Below the pieces are notes generated by a model that saw nothing but the letters and a program-made list of their open reading frames with translations, did not search any database and was not told the origin of the DNA. A stretch of 64,000 bases of DNA from the NCBI GenBank assembly GCA_949592205.1, contig CATIUR010000004.1:71335837-71399836 (forward strand). The letters are read 5' to 3'. Made by a program: the position numbers and the translations under genes. Shown here piece after piece: positions 31,587 through 44,621 of this stretch. The stretch's first letter is position 1, and each line of letters begins with the position of its first letter. This DNA comes from Helichrysum umbraculigerum. Taxonomy: Eukaryota; Streptophyta; Magnoliopsida; Asterales; Asteraceae.

Positions 31587-31674
31587 CCAGCCAGGGGCTC
31601 TGCCCCTTGGACCCCGCCAGGGGCTGCCACCCCTTGGACCCCGCTAACCAGGGGCGCTGCCCCCGGACCCCCGT
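31587..31674 (+). repeat. AGGGGC-GCCCCT word array in LTR G
   Basis: AGGGGC-TCT-GCCCCT and two related words (GGGGCTGCCACCCC, GGGGC-GCT-GCCCC) are joined by TTGGACCCCGC. Similar GGGGTCC-AAGGGGC phrases are, as far as I recall, common in plant repeats. This is a second, different word cluster in the same LTR. Confidence 0.7.
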
Positions 31675-34600
31675 ACACCATTCCCAGACTTCAACAACAA
31701 ATGCATACATGAACAACTCGCTTAGACAAACTGATTTGTCTCATACTTATATAACCTCACGTGTTTAGGACACTAGAAGGTTACCATTCGGACGTCGCGC
31801 GTATCATCGTATCGCTAACAACTCACAGGTGAGTTTCATAGCCCCACTCTTTCAACTGTTTTACTGTTTTCGGGGTGAAACACATGCTCAATAACTGCTC
31901 TTGAATTATATTAATAATCTTTTATAATTCACAATTATCTTTATTACTGCATGTAATACGAAATGTTTAATACTTAGGAATTACACCCTTAACATTGTTT
32001 TAGAACAATACCAGTGCCCAACCTAGATAGGTTGCAGTTACACCCTGTTAGATTATTGGAAAACGAATACCAACGCATAACTGATGTAGTTATCACAATC
32101 TTTTTTGCTATATTGTCACGGGACAATATCATTGAATACATTAGAACTAGTTAGTTCTACTTACACTAGACAACATATATACTGTTACTAGTTTTAGTTA
32201 TTCTTTAGGAACTAAAACTGTCGATACTCCCCGTTATAACTAGAACGGGAACTGGACTTAGGTGAACATTTCCTGAGACTCCGATACATATACTTGCTAG
32301 GCTTTAGGCTTGGAGTATACAATATTATCATACATTAGTACAGATTCCGCATATCAATACAACTCAACTGGTGACGACTCTGGCTCAGGATGTAATCCAA
32401 CCAGGGATGGTCCCCCGGCTCATGATGTAATCCAACCGTGTGGGGGTGTCACCTGATGAATATCTACATACAATTATACGATCTACTCAGTCGGGCAGTC
32501 GTGGTACTGCTGACTTAAACATTATTTGCAAAAACAACGCCAGAATGGCACTCTCATATTTTCACTCATGACTAGCTATCATGACGATGCCACGGTAAAG
32601 TGGGCACAAAACGATGCCACGGTATTGCAGTGGGCACAAGTACGATATCGCGGTAAAGCGATACACTCGATGTGGCACGGGCTTATGCGCCGTGATCCGC
32701 ACTTACCTACAATCAATGGATCAGCGAGTTATACTCGGGGTTCACAAGAAGAACGGGTCGGTGGAGTTTCCACGCGAGGCCGTTCGCTTACTTCAATCAG
32801 ATGGTTGCTGCTTGCACCATATTTCACATAATCAATATAGATCTACGGATCTACAATCAGATGGTTGCTGCTTGCATCATAATTCACGAAATCCAACATA
32901 GTTCGGTGGAACTACAATTATTTGTTATATTACTACGCAGCCATACAACTACTCAATGGTTATAGGCATGTATTGCCTCATGTTTTTAGACACAACTACT
33001 ACCTGTTAGGTATCAAGGCATGAATTGCCATACATGTATATATGTACTTAGGTACATGACCCGAACCCTTAGGTATGAGATACCTCGATTTGACGTGTAC
33101 ACATTTGGTGTTGCAAAACTTCAATATAAAACGCATCAAAATGACAGAATTTGAAACTACTTTTCAAAACATACGAGGTTTTATTACATCATGATTTTAA
33201 CTTACAATCCTATGAACTCACCAGCTTTATAGCTGACCTGTTTTAGCATGTGTTCTCAGGTGCCCAGCAGGATTAGGATTACTTCAAGATTATGCTAGCT
33301 CGAGTCGCATGATTTCAAACGTTTGGGACAACTCTGCATTTACTTTTGTATTATCAAATTATGTATTTGGAATTCACTGTCAAACTCATAACGTTGTAAA
33401 CGTTCTATTTTGAGAAATGTATAATTATTTTCAAACGTCTCATCTAGAGTCGTTCATTATGTATCTTATGCTGTGATATTTGATTTAGTAACACCCGACC
33501 CGACAGCTTCCGCAAACCGAAATTTGAGGGTGTTACAAATGTCCACTTAAGATAATCGTGTAGGTGGAGGGTTAATGTCCACCTAGAGCTAGTTCATCAA
33601 CTAGTATGTCTAAATAAGTTGTTCAAGTTCGTTTCTTAAAAAAGTGTACGACCCGTTGGTGAAAGTTTGTAATAATAATTCATTTAGACATTATTATCAA
33701 GTTTGTTTTGTTGTATGTTATTCGGTAGAACAAATCGTGCGTTGCAAATAGATTATTTTAGTTTGTATAAGCCTTAAACCGTAGGTCAAAGTTGGTCAAC
33801 CCTGGTCAACTGGTCAAACCTGGTCAAACTAGTCAAACCTGGTCAAATTGGTCAACCTTGGTCAAACCTGGTCAAACCTGGTCAAACTGGTCAAACTTGG
33901 TCAAACCTGGTTAAGGTTGGTCAAACTATGAGTCACTTATGATTTATTAGTCACTTATAGAGTCACTTATGATTTATGAGTCACTTATAGAGTCACTTAT
34001 GATTTATGCGTCACTTATAGAGTCACTTATGATTTATGAGTCACTTATAGAGTAACTTATGATTTATGAGTCACTTATAGAGTCATTTATGATTTATGAG
34101 TCATTTATGATTTATGAGTCACTTATAGAGTCACTTATAATTTATTAGTCAGTTTCTAATTCGGGAAGCTTTCTAAGTTTAGTTTTTGGTCTAATTTACT
34201 AACTAAGTCACCCAAAACCATTTTTGTTACCACTTTCCAAAAATAGTTAGTTTTGTCGTTTTTAGCCAACGAGCCGTTTTTGTTGACTTGGTCAAACCTA
34301 CTCGGTTTGACTCGAAACTTTTACCCAACCCATATATCAGTTTATAGAGTCCAAATAATTTTTCGGTTCGTGTCGGAGTTCATCCAAAGTGTCGGTTTCT
34401 AACATGCAACCTAAAAATTCAAGATTTCATATTTTTGACTTTTGTCGGTTTGGTTCGCCATTTAATTTCTACCACTTCTGGTCCAAACTAGGGTCTGAGA
34501 TTTTTACCAACTGATCATGTATGTATCTAGTCTAACATATAATTTTTACAGCAACCATAGTGTCCATTTACATATTTAAACAAATTCGGGTATGAACCAT

Positions 34601-34704
34601 ACTCATTTTCCGAAAACTTCCAGACCAGGTTCAAAGATCCGATTATAGCCAAAAATACGTAGAGATCTGGAAAAAGTGTAAAACACGAAAGTTGTAGCTC
34701 TTTT

Positions 34705-36195
34705 CAATCCGTATAGCGTTGTTAATGGTACTTGTGCTCATAAAAGCAGTTGTACAAAGCAAGAGTAATAAGCAGTTGTAGTATGTATTCTCCCCCAAAA
34801 TTGCTATAAAACAGTAAAAAGAGGGGCTATGAAACTCACCTTAGGTTAGCAAGTAGCAAGCAAATATCAAATAAGCAAGCAAAGTCCAAAGCGCAACCTT
34901 CTAACGTCCTAAAGGTATAAGGTTGTGTAAGTAGATGTCTTATAAGACCATCTATAGCGATTGTATAAGTGGGGGTCAATGTCCACTTAAGCCAATCTTG
35001 TAGGTGGATGGTTAATGTCCACCTAGAGCTAGTTCATCAACTAGTATGTCCAAATAAGTTGTTCAAGTTCGTTTCTTAAAAATGTGTACGACCTGTTGGT
35101 GAATGTTTGTAATAATAATTTATTTAGACATTATTATCAAGTTTGTTTTGTTATATGTTATTCAGTAGTACAAATCGTGCGTTGCAAATAGATTATTTTA
35201 GTTTGTATAAGCCTTATACCGTAGGTCAAAATTGGTCAACCCTGGTCAACTGGTCAAACCTGGTCAAACTAGTCAAACCTGGTCAAACTAGTCAAACCTG
35301 GTCAAACCTGGTCAAACCTGGTCAAACCTGGTCAAACTTGGTCAAACCTGGTCAAACCTGGTTAAGGTTGGTCAAACTATGAGTCACTTATAGAGTCACT
35401 TATGATTTATGAGTCACTTATTGAGTCACTTATGATTTATGAGTCACTTATAGAGTCACTTATGATTTATGCGTCACTTATAGAGTCACTTATGATTTAT
35501 GAGTCACTTATGATTTATGAGTCACTTATAGAGTCACTTATGATTTATGAGTCACTTATGATTTATGAGTCACTTATAGAGTCACTTATGATTTATGAGT
35601 CACTTATAGAGTCACTAATGATTTATGAGTCAGTTTCTAATTCGGGAAGCTTTCTAAGTTTAGTTTTTGGTCTAAGTTACTAACTAAGTCACCAAAAACC
35701 ATTTTTGTTACCACTTTCCAAAAATAGTAAGTTTTGTCGTTTATAGCCAACGAGCCGTTTTTGTTGACTTGGTTAAACCTACTCGGTTTGACCCGAAACT
35801 TTTACCCAACCCATATATCAGTTTATAGAGTCCAAATAATTTGTCGGTTCGTGTCGGAGTTCATCCAAAGTGTCGGTTTCTAACATGCAACCTAAAAATT
35901 CAAGATTTCATATTTTCGACTTTTGTCGGTTTGGTTCGCCATTTAATTTCTACCACTTCTGGTCCAAACTAGGGTCTGAGATTTTTACCAACTGATCATT
36001 TATGTATCTAGTCTAACATATAATTTTTACAGCAACCATAGTGTTCATTTAGATATTTAAACAAATTCGCGTATGAACCGTACTCATTTTCCGAAAACTT
36101 CCAGACCAGGTTCAAAGATCCGATTATAGCCAAAAATACGTAGAGATCTGGAAAAAGTGTAAAATACGAAAGTTGTAGCTCTTTTCAATACGCAA
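34705..36195 (-). repeat. Second copy of a tandem duplication inside LTR B#2
   Basis: The first copy ends AGCTCTTTTCAAT, where intact LTRs continue ACGCAAC. The second copy begins CAATCCGTATAGCG. The shared CAAT (34705-34708) is a 4-bp microhomology at the join. The duplicated block includes the W-box-like and TGAGTCA arrays, which differ in unit number between the two copies. Confidence 0.85.
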
Positions 36196-37439
36196 CTTTT
36201 AAAAAAAAAAATTTGTTGTCTAATTCCTCCTATAACTCAAGTTATGACCATTTTACCAGACTGACTTTTTGATGGCAGATTATGCATGTTCTTGAATAAA
36301 GTATAAAAACGTATTTTAACATGGTGTTTGGACATAATCTTGTTGATAGAGCTATATAACATCTAAATCAGTAGTATGAGAGTAAGGAAGGGTTTCCTTA
36401 CAAAGAGTTTGATGAAAAGAGGATGAGGTGAGAGTGCTTGAAGTCTTGAGCCAGTTTCCTTGAAGATCTTGAAGTAACTTTGGTGGTGGTGCTATGGTGG
36501 TTGTGGTGGTTGATGATGGTGGAAGAAAGCTGAGTTTTTCTTCAGCAAAAAGAGAGAGGATGGAGGGTTGAGTGAGAGATTTTGAAGTGTGTAGGTGTGT
36601 AAGTGAATGCATGTAAGTGGAGTGGTGAAAGGGTGAAGAAACATCATCATTATAATGCATGTAAAAGGAGAGGGCAAAGAGGGTGGTGACCACATGGGGG
36701 GGCCGGCCCATGGGGGTCCCACACAAGGGTATTTTGGTCATTTCACATTTTCCTTTTAATTGGTTACGTTTCCCGTTCGTTTACCCGATTGTTTAGACGT
36801 TTAGTTATACGTTAAACGTTTTATACGCGTTTTAAGTGACGATTTAAATTTCGATATGTTTGATTGAAGTATTTATTAAAATACTTAAAAAAAAACATTT
36901 ATAAAAATCTTCCGTTAATTCGTCGGCCTCGATTTGCGTGCACGTTTTACGAAGATTTAATCGCGTAACGTTTTAATTAGACGTTTTCCTTATTATCATC
37001 AATGAGATATTTTAAATGAAAGTTTTTCTTTAAATGATATATTTTAAATTCTTAAAATATATTTTGGTTTTCGTTCGATTGTCGGGTGCGTTCTACGCGT
37101 TTTCGTCGCGTTTAAGTTACTTTGTACGATATAACTAACGTGTTAAATATTATCAACATAATATTTACGAGTTTTTGAGTTTATTAAATAATTTCATATT
37201 ATTTAATATTTTATTCACCAACGTCCGCATTTATAGTGGGTCGGACTCTGTCCGGTTGTTTCGCGTAATTATAACTAATTACGTATGCGTAATTTAAAAC
37301 AATTACGGGAGTGTACATTCACATAAATACACAATTAGTTACAAGTAATTAGAAGTATTTAGCCTAATACTAAACTAAACACACGTAATTATGGTTTACA
37401 AGTAGTTTAATCAATAACCCTAAATCGTCGGGTGTCACA

Positions 37440-37460
37440 CCTTAGGCTCTGATACCAATC
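37440..37460 (-). other. 21-bp spacer holding a PBS between two B LTRs
   Basis: On minus the spacer begins ATTGGTATCAGAGC next to the end of LTR B#3 and is followed directly by the start of LTR B#2 (TGTGACACCCGAC). All of gag, pol and PPT between these two LTRs is gone. Confidence 0.85.
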
Positions 37461-40400
37461 TGTCGCACCCCCAAAACACGTGGCAGCGGAAACATGAGGT
37501 GTCATGGGGGCGCCGACCAAATCAAATATCACAACACAAGATTAAAGCAAACGACCTCTATATGAGACGTTTGAAAATATTACATACCATAAATTCAAAT
37601 TGTTTACAACCGTTGTACAAAACATTGGAGTTCGCATAAAATGTGTAGATTATATAACTACAAACTATAGTAAAATGCAATCTAAATCCTTTGAGTTTGA
37701 AAGCAATGCGACTCAAGCTACGCTATCCATAATCGTCCTACTGCTGTGGGTTACCTGAGAAATACATACTAAAAAGGTCAACATAAAGTTGGTGAGTTCA
37801 TAGAGTTGTTTAACAATTGTTTAAATGTTGGTATAAAACCCAATTGTATGAAACACGAGTTATGAAACACAAGATTTTAACAGTTGTATCATTCAACAAT
37901 GATAAGTAATTGTATCGTTTAACAAACGATAAGTAAATGTGTTGAGTAAATGTATCGTTAACAAACGATAAATAAATATGTAGTTGCACGAATGCAAAAA
38001 TATGTATACCATTTGCCATGAGCTCATAGTCCGAAGCTTAACAATGTGTGTCGTGCCTCTTTCGAGTACACGATCGTGAGTGCCCCAATGCAAGTGTCTA
38101 ATCCGGTACACTCGTTATGAACAAATATTAATACGTCCGTTTGACAGGTTAGCGCGACTAACCCGGACGGGGATTGTCAGTCCAAAATAGATCTATTTAC
38201 TAATATTCACGCTTTAGCAAAACTAACAAACTATGATGTGTAGGGCCTTTGTGGATTAGTGTGTTAACTCATGCAATCCGTATAGCGTTGTTTATGGTAC
38301 TTGTGTTCATAAAAGCAGTTGTATAAAGCAAGAGTAATAAGCAGTTGTAGTATGTATTCTCCCCCAAAATAGTTATAAAACAGTAAAAAGAGGGGCTTTA
38401 AAACTCACCTGAGTTTTAGCAATTAGTAAGCAAGCAATATCAAGTAGCAAGCAAGGTGTGATCCAATGTGTTGCCTTCTAACGTCCTAAACGTATAAGGT
38501 TGGGTATAAGTAGATGTCTCAAAAGACCATCTATAGTGATTGTATAAGTGGGGGTCAATGTCCACTTAAGCCAATCGTCTAGGTGGAGGGTTAATGTCCA
38601 CCTAGAGCTAGTTCATCAACTAGTATGTCCAAATAAGTTGTTCAAGTTCGTTTCTTAAAAACGTGTACGACCCGTTGGTGAAAGTTTGTAATAATAATTC
38701 ATTTAGACATTATTATCAAGTTTGTTTTGTTGTATGTTATTCTGTAGTACAAATCGTGTGTTGCAAATAGATTATTTTTAGTTTGTATAAGTCTTAAACC
38801 GTAGGTCAAAGTTGGTCAACCCTGGTGAACTGGTCAAACCTGGTCAAACCTGGTCAAACTGGTCCAACCTGGTCAAACCTGGTTAAGGTTGGTCAAACTA
38901 TGAGTCACTTATAGAGTCACTTATGATTTATGAGTAACTTATAGAGTCACTTATGATTTATGAGTCACTTATGATTTATGAGTCACTTATAGAGTCACTT
39001 ATGATTTATGAGTCAGTTTCTAATTCGGGAAGCTTTCTAAGTTTAGTTTTTGGTCTAAGTTACTAACTAAGTCACCCAAAACCATTTTTGTTACCAATTT
39101 CCAAAAATAGTAAGTTTTGTCGTTTTTAGCCACCGAGCCGTTTTTGTTGACTTGGTCAAACCTACTCGGTTTGACCCGAAACTTTTACCCAACCCATATA
39201 TCAGTTTATAGAGTCCAAATAATTTGTCGATTCGTGTCGGAGTTCATCCAAAGTGTCGGTTTCTAACATGCAACCTAAAAATTCAAGATTTCATATTTTC
39301 GACTTTTGTCGGTTTGGTTCGCCATTTAATTTCTACCACTTCGGGTCCAAACTAGGGTCTGAGATTTTTACCAACTGATCATGTATGTATCTAGTCTAAC
39401 ATATAATTTTTACAGCAACCATAGTGTCCATTTACATATTTAAACAAATTCGCGTATGAACCGTACTCATTTTCTGAAAATTTCGAGACCAGGTTTAAAG
39501 AACCGATTATAGCCAAAAATACGTAGAGATCTGGAAAAAGTGTAAAACACGAAAGTTGTAACTCTTTTCAATATGCAACTTTTAAAAAAAATCCGTTGTC
39601 TAACTCCTCCTATAACTCAAGTTATGACCATTTTACCAGACTGACTTTTTGATGGCAGATTATGCATGTTCTTGAATAAAGTATAAAAACGTATTTTAAC
39701 ATGGTGTTTGGACATAATCTTGTTGATAGAGCTATATAACATCTAAATCAGTAGTAAATAAGTACTATAAGTGAAGGGTTTGATGATTTATACCAAGATT
39801 AATGAAGAATAATGGTGGAGATGATGAAGAAGATGATGTTCTTGAGCTTTCTTCCTTCTTCTGGATCTTCAAATGGTGATTTATGGTGGATATTTGTGGT
39901 TGGAGGTGGAGTGGAGGACTGATTTAATTCAGTGTTTTTAGAGAGAGAGGTGGTTTGAGAGAAAAGAGAGAATAATGTTGAGTGTAGAAATGAGAAAATG
40001 CATGGAGAGTTTGTGGTTGTAAGGCTTAACATAATCATCACATTGCATGTAAAAGGAGAGGGCAAAGGGGGTGGTGACCACATGGGGGGCCCGGCCCATG
40101 GGGGGTCCCACACAAGGGTATTTTGGTCATTTTACTTTTCCCAATTTAATTCGTTGTGTTTCCCGTTCGTTTACCCGATTGTTCAGACGTTTATTTATAC
40201 GTTAAACGTTTTATACACACATTTAAGTAACGGTTAAAATTCCGATATTTTCAATTGAAATATTTTATCTAGATACTTGAAAACATTTGTAAAAATGTTC
40301 CGTTAGTTTATCGGTCTCGATTTGCGTGCTAGTTCTACGGAGGTTTAATCGCGTAACGTTTTAATTGGACGTTTTTATTGACGAATTATTATACAATGTT

Positions 40401-40756
40401 TTCAGTAATAATTTCATACAAAATAATATATTTTAAATTATAAAAATATATTTTTGACTTTCGTTCGACTGTCAGGCGCGTTCTGCGCGTTTCTGTTGCG
40501 TTTGCATTACTTTATACGGTATTAATGATTCGTTGAATATTATAACCATAATATTTGTAAGTTTTTGAGTTTATTAAATAATTTCATATTATTTAATGTT
40601 TTGTTCACCAACGTTCGTATTTATACTGTGTCGGACTCCGTCCTGTTGTTTCGCGTAATTACAACTAATTACGTATGCGTAATATAAAACAATTACGGGC
40701 ATGTATATTCACATAAATATACAAATAGTTACAAGTAATTACAAGTATTTAGCCTA
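37461..40756 (-). repeat. LTR B#3, truncated at its outer end
   Basis: Starts TGTCGCACCCCC and follows the full B LTR to TTTAGCCTA (40756). About 90 bp short of the expected GTGTCACA end it switches to the gag sequence of element C. A deletion here removed the LTR end, the TSD and some gag codons. It carries the shortest version of the tandem arrays (38812-39015). Confidence 0.85.
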
Positions 40757-41506
40757 CACCTTGCTATCTCAGAAGTACAAGTCCCAGAATGCTTTGACTT
40801 ACAATTAACACACCATGGATTACTACCCACCGAATCATCACTAATAACTAATCTTCTATTCTGTCCTTTGTTCCCCGAAGAACTACTCTTAACCTGTGAA
40901 GAAGTCTTTTCCTTGCTCAACTTATCTGTAGCCCTAATATCACTATCAACTGACCGAGCTAAAGTAAAAGCCTGAGTCAAAGTATTGGCCAATCTCACAT
41001 ACGTCCGATAGTTTGGGGGAAAGTCCCTACAAAATGATTAATCCTCATCCTATCGTCTGGGACCCATTTTTGAACAAAATGTAATTTCTCTGTGAATTGA
41101 GTAATAAGATCATCAATCGACATCTGTTCAGTCAACTTCAAATCCATAAACTCCTGTCTAATCCTAATCATATCAAACTCAGAATAGAATTGCTTGCAAA
41201 CCTCATTATGAAAATCTGCCCAACGGATAGATGATCTCTGCTCTGATGTCAGATGTTCAGTTATAGAATCCCACCAATTCATAGCCTGCCCTTTCAATAA
41301 TTGCACAACATATCCAACTTTTAATTCCTCCTCACACTGACACACTTCAAACTTTCGTTCCGTATCCCTTAACCAATTCAAAGTCACCGCAGGATCATTA
41401 CTTCCCTCAAATTCCTTTGGACCACTAGATTTGAACGTCTTAAAAGAACACATCTTTCTCGGTTGCTGAGATGATAGAAACTGATAACCAAAATCCCTTT
41501 GCTGAG
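40757..41506 (-). pseudogene. gag: gag central part of element C
   Basis: On minus from 41506: QRDFGYQFLSSQQP, then NDPAVTLNWLRDTERKFEV, AMNWWDSITEHL, FYSEFDMIRIRQEFMDL, MSIDDLITQFTEKLHFVQ, collinear with gag of element A. A one-base indel in a C-run near 41020 shifts frame before VRLANTLTQAFTLARSVDSD. The fragment ends at NPWCVNCKSKHSGTC, just before the knuckle that survives at 12652-12959. About eight codons are missing between the two. The 5' side joins gag at 51058 in frame once element D is removed. Confidence 0.85.
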
Positions 41507-42432
41507 TGTAACATCCCAAAAATATAAAGGTTTTATTTTAGTGCACGAGGGTATATTTATTTTGAAGAGGTGTTATTTAAATAATACGAAATAATGGAAT
41601 ACGAGAATGGTTTTCTAGTTCCAGACAATAGGGTTTATAAAAGGGATGAAGCTACCAGATATGTATTACGTTTTAATTCTATTTCTTTCTAAAACATTCC
41701 AACACTCCCCTGAGATGGAGAAAATACGCAGGAAGCAAACCAAACCCCAAATTCAACTTCTAATCTTCAAATTAAGCCTTAGGAATTCGAATTCAGCTCC
41801 TTTTGATCATCTCTATCATGTTGTAAGTGAATTTCTTCTATGATTATAGCCTAGGGTTTAAGTTTCATGGTTTTTCATGGGGTTTTGATGGGTTTTGATA
41901 AATTGAGGGTTTTAGACCGAAATTGAAGTTAGAAATTGATTGAATTAGTGCTAGTAAGTGTTTTTATGATTGTTGGTAATCATTTAACCTAGTGAGAGTG
42001 ATGAAATTATGATTAGTGTTCTTGAGCAAATTTAGGGTTTATGTCAAAGTGTTGTAAAATGATGATATAAGCTTAAAGAGGTGATTTATGAGGTTAATAG
42101 AGTATGATTATAAAAATAAAGTATGAATTAAAGTAGTGAAATATGATAAGTGGAATAATTATGAGTGATGATTATGATGATTCATATGAATTCGTGAAGT
42201 GAGTTTAAAATTGATTAGTGAGGTGGTTTGGTGTAATTGATTTAAAGAATTAAAACAAGTGAAATCAAAGTGGGGGAGGGAGTTAATATGATTAATAGTT
42301 AAGCTAAAGATGATTAAGTGTATATGTTGTCATGTATGATGATGTAGGTGTTGAAGACATGGAGTGCTTTCATTGGTGAAATCATTGTCTAAGAGACTGT
42401 GGTGAGTGATACGGGGGTTAAACCGGTGATGT

Positions 42433-43000
42433 GATTGTGTAGTACCGAATAGCTTGCGGGCTAGAGGTTTACACAATCAAGGAATAAGTTATTTGTTTAT
42501 GTTTGTTTAATTATGTTTATTAACTAATTTAGTTGTTGTGTTAAATTTCTTAAATGTTATGTGATTACTTGATACTTGGTAAGAAAAGTGGTGATTATCT
42601 CATTAGCTTGATGTTAGTCAAGTAATGAGATTGTCACTAGCGTAATGGTAAAGGAAAAGAATTGATAGTGTATGATTCGATTGTGTTGGATCCGGATTGC
42701 TTCCGAGCAAGAGGCTACACAATCGGGAGGAAGATGACTTGTTGATATATGTGGATTAAATAGTGATTATGTGGTGAACAGTGTATGAATTGATTGTATG
42801 TGTTTCCGGATAGCTTCCGAGCTAGAGGATCATACAATCAAGTAGAAGTTGCTTGTCATACGTTTTATTTCTTATGTGTGTATTTAAGATTATGTTAAAA
42901 GTTGTTGTTGCTAAGTGCTTTGATTTTTAGTTGTTGAAATATGTGGAATGAGAATATATACAGAGATTCAATGGTGATCAGAGAGCTAACTGCGGTTAGC
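42433..43000 (+). other. Leader hairpin cluster of D, 5' LTR copy
   Basis: M1 42433-42478, S near 42600, M2 42678-42725, M3 42790-42841, T 42985-43000. Inner loops are TGCG (M1), TCCG (M2, M3) and TGCG (T), closed by TAGCT/GGCTA, TTGCT/AGCAA, TAGCT/AGCTA and GCTAAC/GTTAGC. The 3' LTR carries the same set from 48532 to about 49088, with loop TACG in T. Compared with D', M2 and T show paired base changes. Confidence 0.75.
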
Positions 43001-43746
43001 ATAGTGTTCAGTGTTCAGAGCTTAGTGATTTTGTGTTTATGTATTTGTGTTGATATGTGTCAAGTGTTATGTGGATTGCTTGTTTAATTGCTTGTGTACT
43101 AACTAAGCAGTTGTGCTTACCCGTTTCATTGTTTATGTTGTAGGTTGATGTTTTGCCAGCGACACGTGGATAGAAATTTTATGCGAAGTTAGTCACGTAG
43201 ATATGGAGCATGCTTGTGGTTAGAATATGCTTCCTTCTTTTAAATTGTTGTTTTGATGATCAATTGTGTAAATCGCCCAATTATGATTTTAAAGAGTAAA
43301 GTGTATAACGATTGATGTAGTTATGTTTTAAAGGGTCAAAACATGTGGTAGGTTGGATTAGGGAAGTGATTGGTGTTAAATATTGTTGTTTTGGTTAAAC
43401 GGGTTGAGAGTGTCAAAATGGGTCAAATATGTAGTTGTGTGTGAAAAGAATTGTTTAGATCTTAAATGAAAGTGAATCAATGGTCAAATGTATTCTCTAA
43501 GTTTGTTTTGATGTATCAATTAAGTTTTCAAAATGTCTTGACCAGATTTGCTATGGTTTGAGTTTTGGTATGTAAGGTGGAAGAGGTCAAAATAGTCGAA
43601 ATTAACCCATACGTCCAGATTTGTAGTTTTTGAGAAATTTGATAAAGTGTCTGAAGTGAAAGTTAGATAATGCTATAGTGGACATGTGTATTAAATTTTA
43701 GGTCATAACTCTCACCGAGTTAAAAGTTATGCTTGCTTGAATGTCA

Positions 43747-43992
43747 GTAGTTTTGAAGAAATAGGGGAGTTTTGAGGGTAGCGTTGAGGGCAATGGGGCA
43801 GTTTTGAGGGTAGTTTTGAGGGCAAAGAGGCAGTTTTGAGAGGAAAGTGTAAAAATGAAAAACGTTCATTTTGTTACAGTAAAGGGGTGTGCAAAATTTG
43901 GTTGTCTAATTGTTAACGAGCAAAAAGTTGTGCATGTTTAAAAAGGGCAGTTTTGAGCAAATAGAGGCAGTTTTGAAAATGAGTAGTTTTGT
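43747..43992 (+). repeat. GGCAGTTTTGAGGG direct-repeat array in LTR D
   Basis: It has about ten copies of GNAGTTTTGAGGG-like units. They sit where D' carries ATTCCTGGGGAAT words and LTR I carries TACCC words. These repeats are direct, not palindromic. The same array lies at about 49840-50085 in the 3' LTR with small differences. Confidence 0.75.
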
Positions 43993-44126
43993 CCAGATTG
44001 TATGTTGGGCAGTTAACTTGCGTAGTCTTGCGTACGTATTCACGTGTTATATTTTAGTTGAGTGTCGGGAACTAAACAAGTGTATAAGTATTAAAAAAAA
44101 AAATTCTCGAGTTTTGGGGCGTTTCA

Positions 44127-44621
44127 AGTTGGTATTAGAGCAATGGTTTAAGAGAGTTAGGTGATCCATGATATGATTGCTTAAACTTAAACCATTATGT
44201 GTTGTTTGAATTTCTATGATTATAATTATGCTAAATAGTTAAATTGATTTATTTGGAATTAATCTGATTTTGTGATGAAAATTGATATTGAAATACAGAG
44301 ATGGATTGATAGAGGTAAGAGTAAATGTTTATATGAAGTTAAATGCTGTAGTTGTATGTGCTAATAAAGTGGATAAGTAGTGAAGTAGTTTTTGACTATG
44401 TGTTTAATTGTTAAATTGTTATTATTGTGTGTTAACTGTTAAATGAGTTGTGTGTTATGTGCTTGTGTGGGAATCACATTAGAAAATAATGATATGAGAT
44501 AGCTTGAGAAGGAAGTGTGTATAACATAATATGTCTACGCCTGATCACCGTAGTTATATTATACTATTTCACATGGAATTGTTGGAGTTATCAAATATCA
44601 AAGTGATTTAGTGTGATTATT
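44127..44621 (+). other. PBS and left core of element D
   Basis: TGGTATTAGAGC (44130-44141) differs by one base from the tRNA-Met type PBS. The remainder is AT-rich with no frame. It ends with the left copy of the LINE target duplication (44606-44621). Confidence 0.85.

Larger units (their letters stand above)
30444..33537 (+). mobile_element. Solo LTR G with TSD aatgt
   Basis: 3094 bp, TGTAACACCCGG to GAGGGTGTTACA, between aatgt at 30439-30443 and 33538-33542. The empty target GGGTCAATGTCCAC is seen at about 34974 and 38552. No internal genes. It has a CT-rich leader and a splice-donor-like TTTGTAAGAAATTC (about 30999), followed by two word arrays. The 3' end (AGCTTCCGCAAACC) and the block TAGCTCGAGTCGCAT resemble solo LTR E, so E and G are related families in the same orientation. 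Confidence 0.9.
29351..37439 (-). repeat. LTR B#2, with internal duplication and solo LTR G inside
   Basis: It runs from TGTCGCACCCCC (29351) to GTCGGGTGTCACA (37439). Solo LTR G (30444-33537) interrupts it. At 34705-34708 the sequence jumps back to an earlier point of the same LTR (CAATCCGTATAGCG, first seen near 30160). About 1.45 kb is therefore present twice. The second copy lacks G, so the duplication came first. Confidence 0.85.
41507..44126 (+). repeat. 5' LTR of element D
   Basis: 2620 bp, TGTAACATCCC to GGCGTTTCA. CCAGACAATAG (41621-41631) stands 5 bp before TATAAAAG (41636-41643). A splice-donor-like TTGTAAGTGAAT is at about 41821, and the hairpin cluster is at 42433-43000. Confidence 0.92.

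Noticed and set aside
35402..35683. Open frame with repeated IYESLIES units
   Set aside because: It is the translation of the TGAGTCA tandem array in LTR B, whose unit length happens to avoid stops.
44130..44141. tRNA gene pieces at PBS sites (also 7501, 22110, 37446, 51421, 57177)
   Set aside because: Only 12-18 nt match tRNA 3' ends, directly beside LTR ends; they are primer-binding sites, not genes.
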